A stretch of 64,000 bases of DNA from Bog-473 sp963745175 (GCA_963745175.1 CAVUWK010000001.1:310001-374000), one strand, 5' to 3'; positions 27,807 to 36,650 are shown, counted from the first letter of the stretch. Notes: a model not told the origin generated them from the sequence alone. Made by a program: numbers and translations.

Positions 27807-28280
27807 TCAGACCTGACGAGCTTCTGAGATTCCAACGTCCCTGAGGAGTGCCCGGGTCAAGGTGCCGATTTGGTTTTGAGCCAGGCTGCCGGGGTCCCAC
27901 CACGCAACGGCCGACGTTTCATCGCCATCCGCAGTCGGCGTCCCGCTGACAATGGTTGCATCGAAGACAGTGACGACGTACGACGTCTGATCCCCATTCG
28001 AATAGGTCACGCGATATTCCGGGCCGCCCAATACCGCGAGCATCTTTCCGAGCGAGAGTCTGACCCCCGCCTCCTCTTCGGCTTCACGAAGAGCGGCTTC
28101 CTGCGGCGACTCATCGGGTTCAATCGCTCCACCGATGGTTGCCCAAAGTCCAGAATCGATGAGTCGGACCAGGAGCACTCTGCCGCGGTCATCCCTCGGA
28201 AGTACGGCGACCGACGGGAGTACGAGAAGTTCGTTGCCAATGAGGTCTCGGAGCCTTCGTATGAAGGGAGACATCGCCAC
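27807..28280 (-). CDS. Nudix hydrolase
   Basis: A 157-residue protein with a full Nudix box from Gly51 to Val73: the pattern GAIEPDES, then REAEEEAGV satisfies GX5EX7REUXEEXGU. Before it, VLLVRLIDSGLWATIGG is the normal lead-in. Such enzymes hydrolyse nucleoside diphosphates linked to another group; the substrate is not readable here. The start is GTG 28280 (VAMSPF) or the ATG two codons later. No partner gene is adjacent. Confidence 0.85.
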   Translation of the reverse strand: MAMSPFIRRLRDLIGNELLVLPSVAVLPRDDRGRVLLVRLIDSGLWATIGGAIEPDESPQEAALREAEEEAGVRLSLGKMLAVLGGPEYRVTYSNGDQTSYVVTVFDATIVSGTPTADGDETSAVAWWDPGSLAQNQIGTLTRALLRDVGISEARQV

Positions 28281-28603
28281 TGAACCAAGTTAGTTGGGTG
28301 AGGCCTTCGGTCGCGGCGGAGCCGAGTGGACGCCAGGGTCAGCGGAAGCATCTTTGGACCTAGTCCAGAGGCGTCCGGGTGGGGGTTCGGCACCACGCGA
28401 CTGATCAGGCAGAAATGATCTCGGCGTGAGCAAGCGAGTCTGGCCTCAGGAGAACCCTCGGCACCAGATCCTCAATTCCGAGCAGTCTCACCTACAGGGA
28501 ACAAATGGGTACTCCGCCGAGCCAATGAGAGGCACCATGCGCTCGTCCACGGGCCAGTGAAACGGGATATTTCGAGAAGAAGTTGGCGCGACGCCGGGCT
28601 GCG
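28281..28603. other. Intergenic region, nothing recognised
   Basis: About 320 bases between two minus-strand genes. I see no coding pattern, tRNA or strong terminator. The part near the Nudix gene presumably holds its promoter. Confidence 0.45.
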
Positions 28604-29251
28604 CTATCGACCTCCGCGGTCCCCAATCACTGCGCTCTGGGCACCCATGAAGGGTGGTCGAGTCCCAGCCGGCTCGAAGACAGCGGCGCCGGCAGTGACG
28701 ATGCCGACAGAGAGCAAAATGGAGCCGACGGCATCCAGCGGCGTGTGCCAGCGCGCGCCGACCACGGCGAGTGACATCAACAGGGTCCAAGCGACGCCGA
28801 GCACAAGCGTGATGTTGCGCCCCCGCTTCCCGAGCAGCGGGTAGAGCGCCAGCCACATCGCCAGCGCTGTCGCGCTGACCGCGGTGACGTGCCCGGAAGG
28901 GAACGTGAGCTCGGTATCAAGGGTCCGCTGGACCAGCGGCTTGGCAACCTGCTCACTGATGATCAGCGCCGCGGCGCTCAGCGCGGCGTAGACGGCGACA
29001 CGAAGAAATGCTCGTCTGACAAAGCCGAAGACGAAAGAGACGGCGAGGGCAGCGCCGACAGCCGGGGCGGCGAGGAGGTCGGCGAGTTCCGCCCAGGTGC
29101 CCCTGGCGGAAGCAGGTCCCAACCACCTGAAAGCGGGTTCCTCGAACCCCAACGGGGCGCGGCTGTGTGCCAAGGCCAAGGCCAGAAGCGCGGTTGTGAG
29201 GAGGCACAGAAGCCCGGTGACCTTGAGCTTGGCGCGCGGCACGGAGAGCAA
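28604..29251 (-). CDS. PAP2-superfamily phosphatase
   Basis: A 215-residue membrane protein with about six hydrophobic segments and the three-part acid-phosphatase signature: KPLVQRTLD, TFPSGHVTAVS and VGARWHTPLDAVG. This orders the catalytic histidines as in undecaprenyl-pyrophosphate or lipid phosphate phosphatases. ATG 29251 is the start. It could act on lipid carrier pyrophosphate or other lipid phosphates. A second, unrelated-looking PAP2 gene lies at 52629. Confidence 0.85.
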   Translation of the reverse strand: MLSVPRAKLKVTGLLCLLTTALLALALAHSRAPLGFEEPAFRWLGPASARGTWAELADLLAAPAVGAALAVSFVFGFVRRAFLRVAVYAALSAAALIISEQVAKPLVQRTLDTELTFPSGHVTAVSATALAMWLALYPLLGKRGRNITLVLGVAWTLLMSLAVVGARWHTPLDAVGSILLSVGIVTAGAAVFEPAGTRPPFMGAQSAVIGDRGGR

Positions 29252-29317
29252 GCTATCCCGCCCACGAGATGTCGTATTGCCGTCTTTGCGCCGTGGACGA
29301 GATTGTGGAGCCCTTCG

Positions 29318-29872
29318 TCAGGACCGCACAATCGGAATTGATGACTGGCGCATTTCAATCATTGGTTGGGCGTCCATGGATGGCTCAGCCAGCGGTTCGT
29401 AACTTGCTGGTCGCCACTCGTAGGTGACGACAGTCCCGAAGGCGACGTCTTCGAGACCTCGATTTCGACGGCTCACCAAGGCCAGGAGAAGCACCGGGAA
29501 GAACGAAGCGCAGAGGAGCGCTCGAAAAAGCGCACGCCAGAACCGAAGAGGACTCCCATCCGAACGGACGACTCGTAGGCCCAACATCTGCTTCCCCAGA
29601 CTGCGTCCGCTGGACCACCATCCGCCAGTCAAGTACACGACGAGAAGGATCCACACCAAAAGTTCATTCAACCAATGCGGGGGAGCCGCAACCGAAATCG
29701 ACGTCGAAAAAAACAGATCCCATGCAATGCTCACCAGGACCACTCCAACGACATAGATGCAGAGAACGAGAACAACATCAGTCCCGCTCGCCACTGCCCG
29801 AGAAATGAAGCCTGCCCGAAGGCCCTGGAGCTGCTGCCCTCGCTCACTGCGGATCTCGCGATGCCCACTCAC
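29318..29872 (-). CDS. RDD-family membrane protein
   Basis: A 184-residue protein with three hydrophobic segments. GFISRAVASGTDVVLVL, with the arginine and aspartate of the RDD signature, and GRSLGKQMLGLRVVR before the last segments identify the family. GTG 29872 overlaps the stop of the upstream gene (GTGA), so the two are translationally coupled; a longer open frame exists but runs through that gene. RDD proteins are often transport-related, with unknown function. Confidence 0.78.
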   Translation of the reverse strand: MSGHREIRSERGQQLQGLRAGFISRAVASGTDVVLVLCIYVVGVVLVSIAWDLFFSTSISVAAPPHWLNELLVWILLVVYLTGGWWSSGRSLGKQMLGLRVVRSDGSPLRFWRALFRALLCASFFPVLLLALVSRRNRGLEDVAFGTVVTYEWRPASYEPLAEPSMDAQPMIEMRQSSIPIVRS

Positions 29873-30564
29873 GAGATCACCTCGGGTTTCGCACTCAACG
29901 GTCGAACAACGCCATTCCACTGGACCGTCAAGTTCCGAGGTTCCTTGCGTCGGAGGATCTTGTCGACCAGTCGGGCACTCCACAGATCCATGGCCATGAG
30001 CCCGGCACGGCTCGCGTCAAGTGTTTCTGCACCCAGTCCGGTCGTGGACTCACGGATGACCCCCGCGAGGTCGATCTCATCGATTACTCCAGGGAGATCG
30101 ACTCTGGCCACAACCTTGTTTATCGGCACATGATCGATCAACTGTTCCATGTCCAGCAGGTCGACAACCCCGACGACGACTCGATTGAGCACGGACTCCG
30201 CAACTTCGGCCACGTTCTCTCGGTTCTCCTTTTCGCTCTTGCGGGCCTCGTCCTGACGCCGTCCTAGGTGTCGCTCAACTGCGTCAAGAGGGCCTTCGGC
30301 AATCGAAGCGGGTACGACGATTTTGGCGATCCTTACGGATCTGCTCGTGATTTCGCCGGCCACAACGGTCGCCGCGCCGATGCCCACCTTGGCAGTCCCG
30401 GTAATCAGGTCGACGATCCGCGCACCCGCGTTCAACGTAGACCCCTGTCCCTGCGGTCCTGACACGGCTCCCGCCGCCGGCACTCGGGGAACTGTCGCAT
30501 CGGGAGCCAGCGCACTTGGTGACTTCGTTGGCTCCGCGGACTCAGGGACGAGGAATTGGTCCAT
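29869..30564 (-). CDS. Hypothetical protein coupled to RDD gene
   Basis: A 231-residue protein, not recognised beyond a pattern often seen next to RDD genes: repeated short units DLLDMEQLIDHVPINK, ARVDLPGVIDEIDLAGVI. The N-terminus is Pro/Ala-rich; a hydrophobic patch (TAKVGIGAATVVAGEI) lies near residue 60. It is followed by a charged helix with several Glu/Arg. Its TGA overlaps the RDD start. I infer a membrane-associated partner of the RDD protein. Confidence 0.6.
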   Translation of the reverse strand: MDQFLVPESAEPTKSPSALAPDATVPRVPAAGAVSGPQGQGSTLNAGARIVDLITGTAKVGIGAATVVAGEITSRSVRIAKIVVPASIAEGPLDAVERHLGRRQDEARKSEKENRENVAEVAESVLNRVVVGVVDLLDMEQLIDHVPINKVVARVDLPGVIDEIDLAGVIRESTTGLGAETLDASRAGLMAMDLWSARLVDKILRRKEPRNLTVQWNGVVRPLSAKPEVIS

Positions 30565-30868
30565 GCGCAGCTACGTGGCTCTTCGCTCTTCCATGGTTCC
30601 ACCCCATTCGAATCCGCGCCCCTAGGGGGTCGGCAACTCCAATCCAGAGTGCCACTGATGCATGAAGACCTCATCACCCGACAGGGATGATTTCTGTCCC
30701 ACTGGGTGTGGAGGGGGTGCCTCCAAGGTGCGATGTGCCCTGCCCAGCGGCATGAGGAGACACCCGAACCTGGTCTCACCGCGCACGACGGAGTACCCCG
30801 AGCAATGGGGACCTTCGGCCCCCTAGGCCCCAAAGGCGACTTGGCGTAAGACCGAGGGGGTAGAGCGA
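30565..30868. other. Divergent intergenic region, promoters expected
   Basis: About 300 bases between a minus-strand and a plus-strand gene, so promoters for both should lie here. I see no coding pattern. I cannot assign -35/-10 boxes with confidence. Confidence 0.4.
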
Positions 30869-30889
30869 TTGGAGGCAAGGACAACGAGG

Positions 30890-31288
30890 ATGGCTCGACG
30901 CGCTCTTCTGACATCGGCAACCCTCAGCATGGGGCTCCTAGGACTTGGTGCGGCTGGAGCAGGAGCTTCGCCCTCGAATGCACCTGCCGCCACGACGGGG
31001 ACGTTTATCTGCCCCGGTGGTGTGACCGGGACGTTCGTCCTAAACAGCGGAAACAGTCATGCCGCACAGCCCTGGAATATCGCTCATCTGACGTTTGACT
31101 CGGGAGGTACAGGAATCTTCGTCCCGAGCGTGTTGGATCTGACCATCACGTTTGATGGCCAACCCCCAGTTACGGTCAATGCGACCAAGGGCTCAGCTCC
31201 CAGCTCAGTCACGTGCCCCATCTCGGAGAGCGGACCCGAGTTCTCCCTGTCGGGCAGTGTGAGCGGCCGCATCGTCATGAACGGATAG
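30890..31288 (+). CDS. Secreted hypothetical protein
   Basis: A 132-residue protein with a clear signal peptide: MARRALLTSATLSMGLLG then GAAGAGASPS as the probable cleavage region. The mature part is rich in Thr, Ser and Gly with two cysteines (FICPGGVTG and VTCPISESG) that could form a disulfide, and a beta-rich pattern. ATG 30890 is preferred; a TTG seven codons upstream is possible. I do not recognise a family. Confidence 0.6.
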   Translation: MARRALLTSATLSMGLLGLGAAGAGASPSNAPAATTGTFICPGGVTGTFVLNSGNSHAAQPWNIAHLTFDSGGTGIFVPSVLDLTITFDGQPPVTVNATKGSAPSSVTCPISESGPEFSLSGSVSGRIVMNG

Positions 31289-31448
31289 TCGCAGCATCCT
31301 GGGGTCGATCGAGCCCAAGGGCGACCTGCGGCGCATTGCCCGCTGGCGCTGTCCACACCACGTCGTCATGCAACAGTCCGCTGACCTTCTCTGCATCTCC
31401 GGTCGCGTACGCGCCGTACAGCGCCAGAACCGTCTGCTTGGAGTCCAT
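31275..31448 (-). pseudogene. SnoaL-like (nuclear-transport-factor-2 fold) protein, truncated
   Basis: A 57-residue frame from ATG 31448, preceded by AGGTGGAG. MDSKQTVLALYGAYATGD and LLHDDVVWTAPAGNAPQ are the first helices and strand of a SnoaL/ketosteroid-isomerase-like protein, normally about 130 residues. It stops at TGA 31275 just after LDRPQDAATIRS. The usual C-terminal sheet is missing, so this is probably a truncated gene. It overlaps the end of the secreted protein on the other strand. Confidence 0.5.
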
Positions 31449-31762
31449 CTCCACCTCTATCTTTCGTCGTACGCGTTACCCATCGTAAGGACGCCGGCTC
31501 GCACGTGCTGGCGCAATTCGGACGCCGTTGCCTTTGGTTACTGGAGTTCGACCCAACCAAGCGGATCGCCACCCTTTTGGAGGATCTCACTCGTCGAGAA
31601 AGGATGGGCGCTGTCGCGTTTCCTTGTCTGAGGAGCTTGGGCTGAGGTCGCTCGCACAACCGACGGCAGCGCACGTTCATTGCGTTCTCGTTCGAAGCTC
31701 TCGCCATTTGGGCGCCGGTATGTTTTCATGACGTTTCCAACGCGAGCACTGAGGAGGTGCAC
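31449..31762. other. Intergenic region without recognised gene
   Basis: About 310 bases. Open frames on both strands lack family resemblance. It must contain the promoter for the truncated SnoaL gene (minus) and possibly for the small plus-strand genes that follow. Confidence 0.4.
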
Positions 31763-31843
31763 ATGAAGATCCACTCGACGAACTGTCAGATGCCGACGCT
31801 GTGCGCCGCAGCCGCCGCGGATAATCGCGCTCTGCTGGGCTAG
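31763..31843 (+). CDS. Possible 26-residue peptide with strong ribosome site
   Basis: ATG 31763 is preceded by GAGGAGGTGCAC, one of the best Shine-Dalgarno matches in the window, and gives MKIHSTNCQMPTLCAAAAAD and six more residues before TAG. It has two cysteines and an alanine run. It may be a leader peptide for the small gene about 120 bases downstream or a free small protein. Length alone cannot exclude chance. Confidence 0.35.
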   Translation: MKIHSTNCQMPTLCAAAAADNRALLG

Positions 31844-31965
31844 CCAGCATCGAGCTCGCCGGCGAACGCCGACGGCGCTGCCTAAAGCCTCCGAATCCCC
31901 AGCGCCGCGCCCACTGTCACACCCCCCGTCAATACTTCACTTCTCTCTGTCCCCAAGGAGCACAG

Positions 31966-32175
31966 ATGCACCCCGAACTGCTACGCGCCCTCGCCACGGC
32001 GAGACATGAGGATCTCCTCAATGATCGTCAAACCCGACGGCAGGCAAGCGTCCGACTCGATGACTATTCGCCCCGGTTCGCTCGTTCCCGCCGGCGACTT
32101 GGCTCACTCCTCATTTGGGCAGGCGAACGCCTGGCCGGTGACCAGCGGGCCGCGCTAGACCTGGCTCACAAGTAA
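31966..32175 (+). CDS. Small basic actinobacterial protein
   Basis: A 69-residue protein from ATG 31966 with AAGGAGCACAG directly upstream. MHPELLRALATARHEDLL, an arginine-rich middle and a C-terminal LGSLLIWAGERLAG helix match a family of small actinobacterial proteins of unknown function. The end of the hydrophobic helix suggests membrane contact. It may be co-transcribed with the 26-codon frame before it. Confidence 0.6.
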   Translation: MHPELLRALATARHEDLLNDRQTRRQASVRLDDYSPRFARSRRRLGSLLIWAGERLAGDQRAALDLAHK

Positions 32176-32271
32176 TGCAGACAGCGGTCCAGGCTCACGC
32201 AAGCGCCCGGACCGAGTCCCCGCTCTTGTGAAGAACCCGTCACGAGTCCGGCCAACCGAGGCGCTCCTCGC

Positions 32272-33024
32272 TCAGACGAGCAGTTCGAGCCACGTCTGGT
32301 TCTGCTCGACGCGGAGGGACGCATGGTCACCGGGAAGCTCGCGTTGAACGACGCCGCGGTAGTAGGTCCGGCCCTCGGGATCGTCCGTCAGAACGACGAC
32401 GCCGTTGCCGGTCGACGGGCAACCGATGACGAAGTTGTTCGCATTGTCGTTCAGCCCCCATTGCCACCCGTGAACAGGTGGACCGAGTTCGATGCCCCAG
32501 CCTGCGCCCCAGGCGAGCTCGTCGTCAATGTGCCAGAGCGGCTGCCAGCGCGCATCGTCGAGCCGGAGAACGTAGGCCAAGAAGAGCCCGTAATCGGAAG
32601 CGGTGGTCAAAAGCGGCCGGTAGCCGTGAAAGCCAGGTTCAGGTTCGGCGAGACAGCTTTGGTCCATGCCAAGGGGTCCGAAGACCCGATCGTTGGCAAG
32701 GGTGGCGATCGGGACACTGGTGCGTCGCTGGAAGTGCTCTTGGAGCACGACGAAGCCTTCGCCGGAGTAGCCCCAACGCTGGCCAGGTGGACGCAGTGGC
32801 TCGAGTGGTTGTCCTTCTGGTCGCCAGTTCGGAAGCCCCGTGGTGTGGGTGAGCACGTGGCGTACCGTGATTTCGCCGAGGACAGGCTCATCGAGGTCCT
32901 CGAAGAACTCGAGCGCCAGGTGCGCGATGATCTGCTTCACGAGCGACGCCGCGTTCATCACCGCCGCATCGCCATCGACCTGGGCGAGCTGCCAGTTGCG
33001 CACAATGCCGACCGATCTGCGCAT
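32272..33024 (-). CDS. Serine hydrolase, class C beta-lactamase-like
   Basis: A 250-residue penicillin-binding/beta-lactamase-fold protein. NAASLVKQI gives the SxxK nucleophile near residue 27, HTTGLPNW and WGYSGEGFVVLQ (Tyr-Ser-Gly in place of Tyr-x-Asn) follow. SxxK normally sits 50-80 residues in, so the N-terminus is short. The gene starts about 45 bases from the left edge of an IS110 copy, which may have replaced the original 5' end. Likely an esterase or peptidase rather than a resistance enzyme. Confidence 0.7.
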   Translation of the reverse strand: MRRSVGIVRNWQLAQVDGDAAVMNAASLVKQIIAHLALEFFEDLDEPVLGEITVRHVLTHTTGLPNWRPEGQPLEPLRPPGQRWGYSGEGFVVLQEHFQRRTSVPIATLANDRVFGPLGMDQSCLAEPEPGFHGYRPLLTTASDYGLFLAYVLRLDDARWQPLWHIDDELAWGAGWGIELGPPVHGWQWGLNDNANNFVIGCPSTGNGVVVLTDDPEGRTYYRGVVQRELPGDHASLRVEQNQTWLELLV

Positions 33025-33274
33025 ACCAGCTCACCCTATGGCTATGACCGCCCGTCCCGATGCTCCTATGGATGATGTCAACCCCTTTTGAGGGAGTTTT
33101 CGGGAGTGAGGACAGCGGACAGACCAATGATGGGCCACTCTTCGAGAGGGCAGGCTCTTATCAGGTCACGCGTCTTCGAGAGTCGGTGAACCCGGACCAT
33201 GGACCGGCACATCGGGTACAGGTCAGCCCAACGGGCGACAGGCGTTTTGTGAGCCAGGTCCATGGTCCGGAGAT

Positions 33275-34315
33275 CTAGGCGCGAGGCAGGTAGCGGTAGA
33301 CCTCGCGTGCGACGTAGCGCTTGAGCATGCGGATGGCCTCGCGCTTGGAGCGGCCGTCTTTGACCCGGCGCTCCATGTAGGCCTGGGTCCTCGGATCCGA
33401 AGCGAGCCGGGTGATGACGATGTGCCACAGCGCCCGGTTGGCCTGGCGGTCCCCGCCGCGGTTGAGGCGGTGCCGGGTGATCTTGCCCGAGGAGGCCTCG
33501 AGCGGAGAGACCCCGCACAGATGCGCCCAGGCCGCTTCGGAATGCAGGCGTTCGGGGTTGTCGCCGGCGGCGACCAACAACGCCGCGGCGGTGTCGATGC
33601 CGACGCCGTAGACGGCGAGCAGTTCAGGCGCCGTTGCCTCGAGCAGCGGGGTGATCATGGCGTCAAGCTCCGCGATCTCTGCTTCGAGATCGGCGACCCG
33701 GTGGCCCAGCGAGGAGAGCGATGTCTTGGTGGCTGCGGTGACCACATCGGGCGAACGGGTCGGACGAAGCCCTTGGGCCGCCGCGACGAACTGGGCGATG
33801 GGAAGTCCCTTGAGTTTGCTCTGGAGCTGGTCAGGGCCGCTGAAGGTGAGCTGGCGCATCTGGGTCAGCGCCTTGATGCGGGCCCCGCGAGCCGAGCGCT
33901 TGGCGACAACGAGGACACGGATCGCCTCGACCGAGCCGTCCCTGCTCTTGGCCGTGCCATGAGCCCGGCCCGAGAGAACGGCCCGGGCTGCCTCGACGGC
34001 GTCGAGCGGGTCGGACTTGCCGCTGTGGTGTCGGGCCTGGCGGTTCTGTCGGTCGACTTCGACGACGTGAACTCCGGCTCGGGCGAGGTGACGAGCGATG
34101 CCGGCTCCATAGGACCCCGTCCCCTCCACGCCGACCTTGCCGACCTCCCCGAAGGCTTCGAGCCAGCTCAGCAGCTCGGCGTAGCCGTCGGGGTCGGCCC
34201 GAAACGATTGGGTGCCGAGCAGGCCACCGACCTCGTCCAAGGCGGCGGCTACATGCACCTCCCCGTGGGTGTCGATGCCACCAGTGACAGCGCGCGCGGC
34301 TTCTACGATGGTCAT
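33275..34315 (-). CDS. IS110-family transposase, intact
   Basis: A 346-residue DEDD recombinase from ATG 34315 (MTIVEAARAVTGGIDTHGEV) with GGAAGG upstream. The N-terminal RuvC-like domain has Asp in GGIDTHGEVHVAA, Glu in VGVEGTGSYGAG and the Asp pair in GKSDPLDAVEAAR. The C-terminal Transposase_20 domain shows LLAVYGVGIDTAAALLVAAG and HLCGVSPLEASSGK with the conserved serine region, then YMERRVKDGRSK. All expected residues are present, so this copy could be active. Confidence 0.88.
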   Translation of the reverse strand: MTIVEAARAVTGGIDTHGEVHVAAALDEVGGLLGTQSFRADPDGYAELLSWLEAFGEVGKVGVEGTGSYGAGIARHLARAGVHVVEVDRQNRQARHHSGKSDPLDAVEAARAVLSGRAHGTAKSRDGSVEAIRVLVVAKRSARGARIKALTQMRQLTFSGPDQLQSKLKGLPIAQFVAAAQGLRPTRSPDVVTAATKTSLSSLGHRVADLEAEIAELDAMITPLLEATAPELLAVYGVGIDTAAALLVAAGDNPERLHSEAAWAHLCGVSPLEASSGKITRHRLNRGGDRQANRALWHIVITRLASDPRTQAYMERRVKDGRSKREAIRMLKRYVAREVYRYLPRA

Positions 34316-34603
34316 GCCATCCCTTCCTTTCCTTAATCCGGTTTGAGGGGTGGCGCGGCCGTCCCGAGAAGGAGTGACGGTGCGGGCCGATCTGCTCCAA
34401 CAGATCGGCCCATCACCCCCTCTGAAACGGGGCACGCCGCGCCTCGTCTGAGGTTGCCCAGAGCTCCGGTCGACGGTATGCGGACACCAACGGGTGTACG
34501 TCGTGATCTCAAGTCAGACCGGTGGCTCTGGTGCTCCCGAAACTACTGACGACCAACCTTGCAGCGGTGGACCCTCAGCGGAGCTTCTCAACATCATTGG
34601 CGT
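34316..34603 (-). ncRNA. Candidate IS110 bridge RNA region
   Basis: The non-coding stretch upstream of the transposase contains a perfect 11-base stem, GGGCCGATCTG (34384-34394) with CAGATCGGCCC (34401-34411), and a six-base loop. The second copy keeps the stem and a similar loop at 60959-60986 despite base changes. IS110-group elements are known to make a structured bridge RNA from this end that pairs with target and donor. The exact ends and guide loops are not determined. Confidence 0.45.
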
Positions 34604-34683
34604 TGTGGGATAGCCAGAACCCGTTCGGGCGTGCCGAAGTTGACAAGGACCATCGAACGCCCGGCCATGATGGACAAGTGCCG

Positions 34684-35577
34684 ATGAAGCGCGAACTGCG
34701 AGGTCTGCTTGGACGAGTGCTGGGTACGTCCCCCGACCCGCTTCCTGATCGGCCCGGACGGACTCGAGAACTCGACCAAGAGATCCGCTTGCCAGTGGCG
34801 GGGATCTACGTCCGCTGGGATCTCGAGGCACCCGTGGTCACCCTGGAGTGGGACCTGAAGGTGCTGGCCGACCCGACAAACTCGGTGGGGATTTACCTTG
34901 CCCTGTCCCAGGGTCGCATCGACAGCTCGACGTTCTATCTCGGGCTGCAGACCGACATCTGGGACCCGGACCACGTTCGAGGTGCCGGCAAGGGACTCAT
35001 CTTCTCTACTTGGTGGACCTTTGACGCGAGCGCCACTCGCCTTGCCCTTGGAGGCTTCCGAGAACTCGGCACCCACGAGGGCCGCTTCGTCGGGGTCCGT
35101 CGGCCCTATTCGTGGGTCGTCGGTGATTACCGAGTCACGCTTGTGCGTTCCGAGCCGGCAACCCAGCTGAACGTTCCCGCCGACTGGTTCGACCTCTACA
35201 TCCAGCCGACGGCTCCTCTGGGGACGGGCCCGGGCCGCCCGGAACTGCTCGGCAATCAGACATGGATCGGGGGCCTGGCATTTCCGCGGCGACGTGCTTT
35301 CGTGCCCGCAATCATCGAAGAGGCCTCCACGGCCTTCATGGAGGTCTACAGCCGCGCCCGACGCTGGGGCGACATACCACCCTGGAACGTCGATCTCATG
35401 GCTTATGGCGACGGGCAGCCGTGTCCCCGCGGAGCGACCGAGTACCCCGTCTTCCCCTTCGGCAACAACCGCCCGATGCCCAACGCGAACGCTCGCTACG
35501 ACATGGAAAGCGGCATGGTCAATCTGCGCTATGGCGGCTCGACGGACCGTGTCGACCCAGCGGGGCGCTGGCCGTAG
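34684..35577 (+). CDS. Hypothetical protein
   Basis: A 297-residue protein, not recognised. ATG 34684 is chosen because the upstream frame lies partly in the IS110 end. It is beta-rich with many Trp and Tyr: GIYVRWDLEAPVVTLEWDL, IYLALSQGRIDSSTFYLG, WWTFDASATRLALGGF and YGDGQPCPRGATEYPVFP. There is no signal peptide or membrane segment. The pattern of short strands is compatible with a jelly-roll or sugar-binding fold, but this is speculation. It lies between the IS and a convergent dioxygenase. Confidence 0.6.
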   Translation: MKRELRGLLGRVLGTSPDPLPDRPGRTRELDQEIRLPVAGIYVRWDLEAPVVTLEWDLKVLADPTNSVGIYLALSQGRIDSSTFYLGLQTDIWDPDHVRGAGKGLIFSTWWTFDASATRLALGGFRELGTHEGRFVGVRRPYSWVVGDYRVTLVRSEPATQLNVPADWFDLYIQPTAPLGTGPGRPELLGNQTWIGGLAFPRRRAFVPAIIEEASTAFMEVYSRARRWGDIPPWNVDLMAYGDGQPCPRGATEYPVFPFGNNRPMPNANARYDMESGMVNLRYGGSTDRVDPAGRWP

Positions 35578-35649
35578 AGATTGCGGGACGCTGTGCGAGA
35601 TTCATCTCGACCCAACCAAAGTCCTCACGTCACGCGACGCCGCGCCGCG

Positions 35650-35675
35650 GTGCCACGCCGGCGCATTGGGCACTC
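35650..35675 (+). repeat. Hairpin repeat copy, left end of the series
   Basis: Reads GTGCCACGCCGGCGCATTGG then GCAC. The arms GTGCC and GGCAC pair exactly. It lies between two convergent genes. Confidence 0.5.
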
Positions 35676-35712
35676 AGCCGAAATAGGGGCGCGGGAGTTA
35701 GGGGCGGGTGCC

Positions 35713-35755
35713 GAGGGCGTCAGCGATTCCCGGAGCGGCTCTGATCGACGCCCTC
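35713..35755. terminator. Hairpin between convergent genes
   Basis: A perfect 9-base inverted repeat GAGGGCGTC / GACGCCCTC with a 25-base spacer. It lies after the plus-strand hypothetical gene and touches the stop of the PhyH gene on the other strand. No T-run follows on either strand. Confidence 0.35.
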
Positions 35756-36650
35756 AGCGGTAGGGAGTCAAGTCGGCTCGGGGGTAGCGCGCCTGGGTAT
35801 CGGCCAAGGTCTGCTCGTCCCAGTACGGATCGCCCGGTGCGGGGAACCCAAACACCGAGCGCTCTCGGGGCGTCGCCCGCTCGATCAGCTCGCACCAGTC
35901 GGGGCCGAGCGCATTGGCGGGCCAAGCGACTCTGCCGGTCCAGCGTGGCGCCCACGCGTCGTAGTGAGCGGACACGGTGAATCGGGCTGAGCGCTCGCCA
36001 GTCATGCGCGACCCACGATGCACTACGTCGGGCCGGTAGGAGAACAGGGTCCCCGCCGGCCCGGTCACCGAAATCTCCTCCTCAGCGAAGGTCCCGGCCG
36101 GAAGGTAGGTCCAGGCATAGTTACTGCCCCCATCAGCGAGGGAGCTCGGCCAGTACGGAACGCTCTCCCCAACGGACAGTGGGACCACCCTTGTGGGTCC
36201 ATCCTCCTCGGCGACGTCCGAAAGAAGGATCAAGCTCTGCATCTGGGTGGGTCGGTCGGACTTCTTCGGGACGACCAGGGTGTGGTTGCCGAAGTCGCGG
36301 TGGTGGCTCTGGTCGTAGTCGACGGCCCCGGCGTACTTGGCCCACAACTCGGCTTCGTAGAGACGGAGGTCGTTCGATCCCAAGAAACGCTCCGCCAGGT
36401 CGAGGAGGTCGGGATGAAACGTCAGCCGGTTCAGATCCCAAGATCGCCACGGTCCCGCGATGATGCCGGCGAACTGGCTTGTTCCCAACCAGGCGTGAGC
36501 CGCCAGGTCGGCAATGTACTCCTCGGGCCGGGGGAAGTGCAGCCAGAGGGCCTCCCGGGCCGCAGCCAGTTCGTCGGCGTCGAGGAAGCCCTCGAACACG
36601 AGGTAGCCCCGCTCCCGCAGGTCCAACAAGCATTGATCCGGCACCCTCAT
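35754..36650 (-). CDS. Phytanoyl-CoA dioxygenase (PhyH) family protein
   Basis: A 298-residue Fe(II)/2-oxoglutarate oxygenase. The N-terminal helix GYLVFEGFLDADELAAAREAL is typical. SHHRDFGNHTLVV supplies the HxD metal ligands, and DVVHRGSRMTGERSARF the distal His with the oxoglutarate-binding Arg. A substrate cannot be assigned; relatives hydroxylate acyl-CoA, ectoine or natural products. Start ATG 36650. It stands alone and is divergent from a small membrane protein. A second, distant PhyH lies at 50402. Confidence 0.82.
   Translation of the reverse strand: MRVPDQCLLDLRERGYLVFEGFLDADELAAAREALWLHFPRPEEYIADLAAHAWLGTSQFAGIIAGPWRSWDLNRLTFHPDLLDLAERFLGSNDLRLYEAELWAKYAGAVDYDQSHHRDFGNHTLVVPKKSDRPTQMQSLILLSDVAEEDGPTRVVPLSVGESVPYWPSSLADGGSNYAWTYLPAGTFAEEEISVTGPAGTLFSYRPDVVHRGSRMTGERSARFTVSAHYDAWAPRWTGRVAWPANALGPDWCELIERATPRERSVFGFPAPGDPYWDEQTLADTQARYPRADLTPYR

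Larger units (their letters stand above)
33067..34603 (-). mobile_element. IS110-family element, copy 1
   Basis: About 1.54 kb, bounded by comparing with the second copy at 59644-61175: similarity starts at TGCTCCTATGG on the left and ends at CATTGGCG on the right. The short core TATGGA (left) and TGTGGG (right) marks the probable ends; no terminal inverted repeats are visible, as expected for IS110. It contains one transposase, about 210 bases of non-coding left end and about 290 bases of non-coding right end. Confidence 0.75.

Noticed and set aside
32272..33024. True class C beta-lactamase
   Set aside because: Short N-terminus, no signal peptide and Tyr-Ser-Gly in place of Tyr-x-Asn fit esterase-like relatives better.
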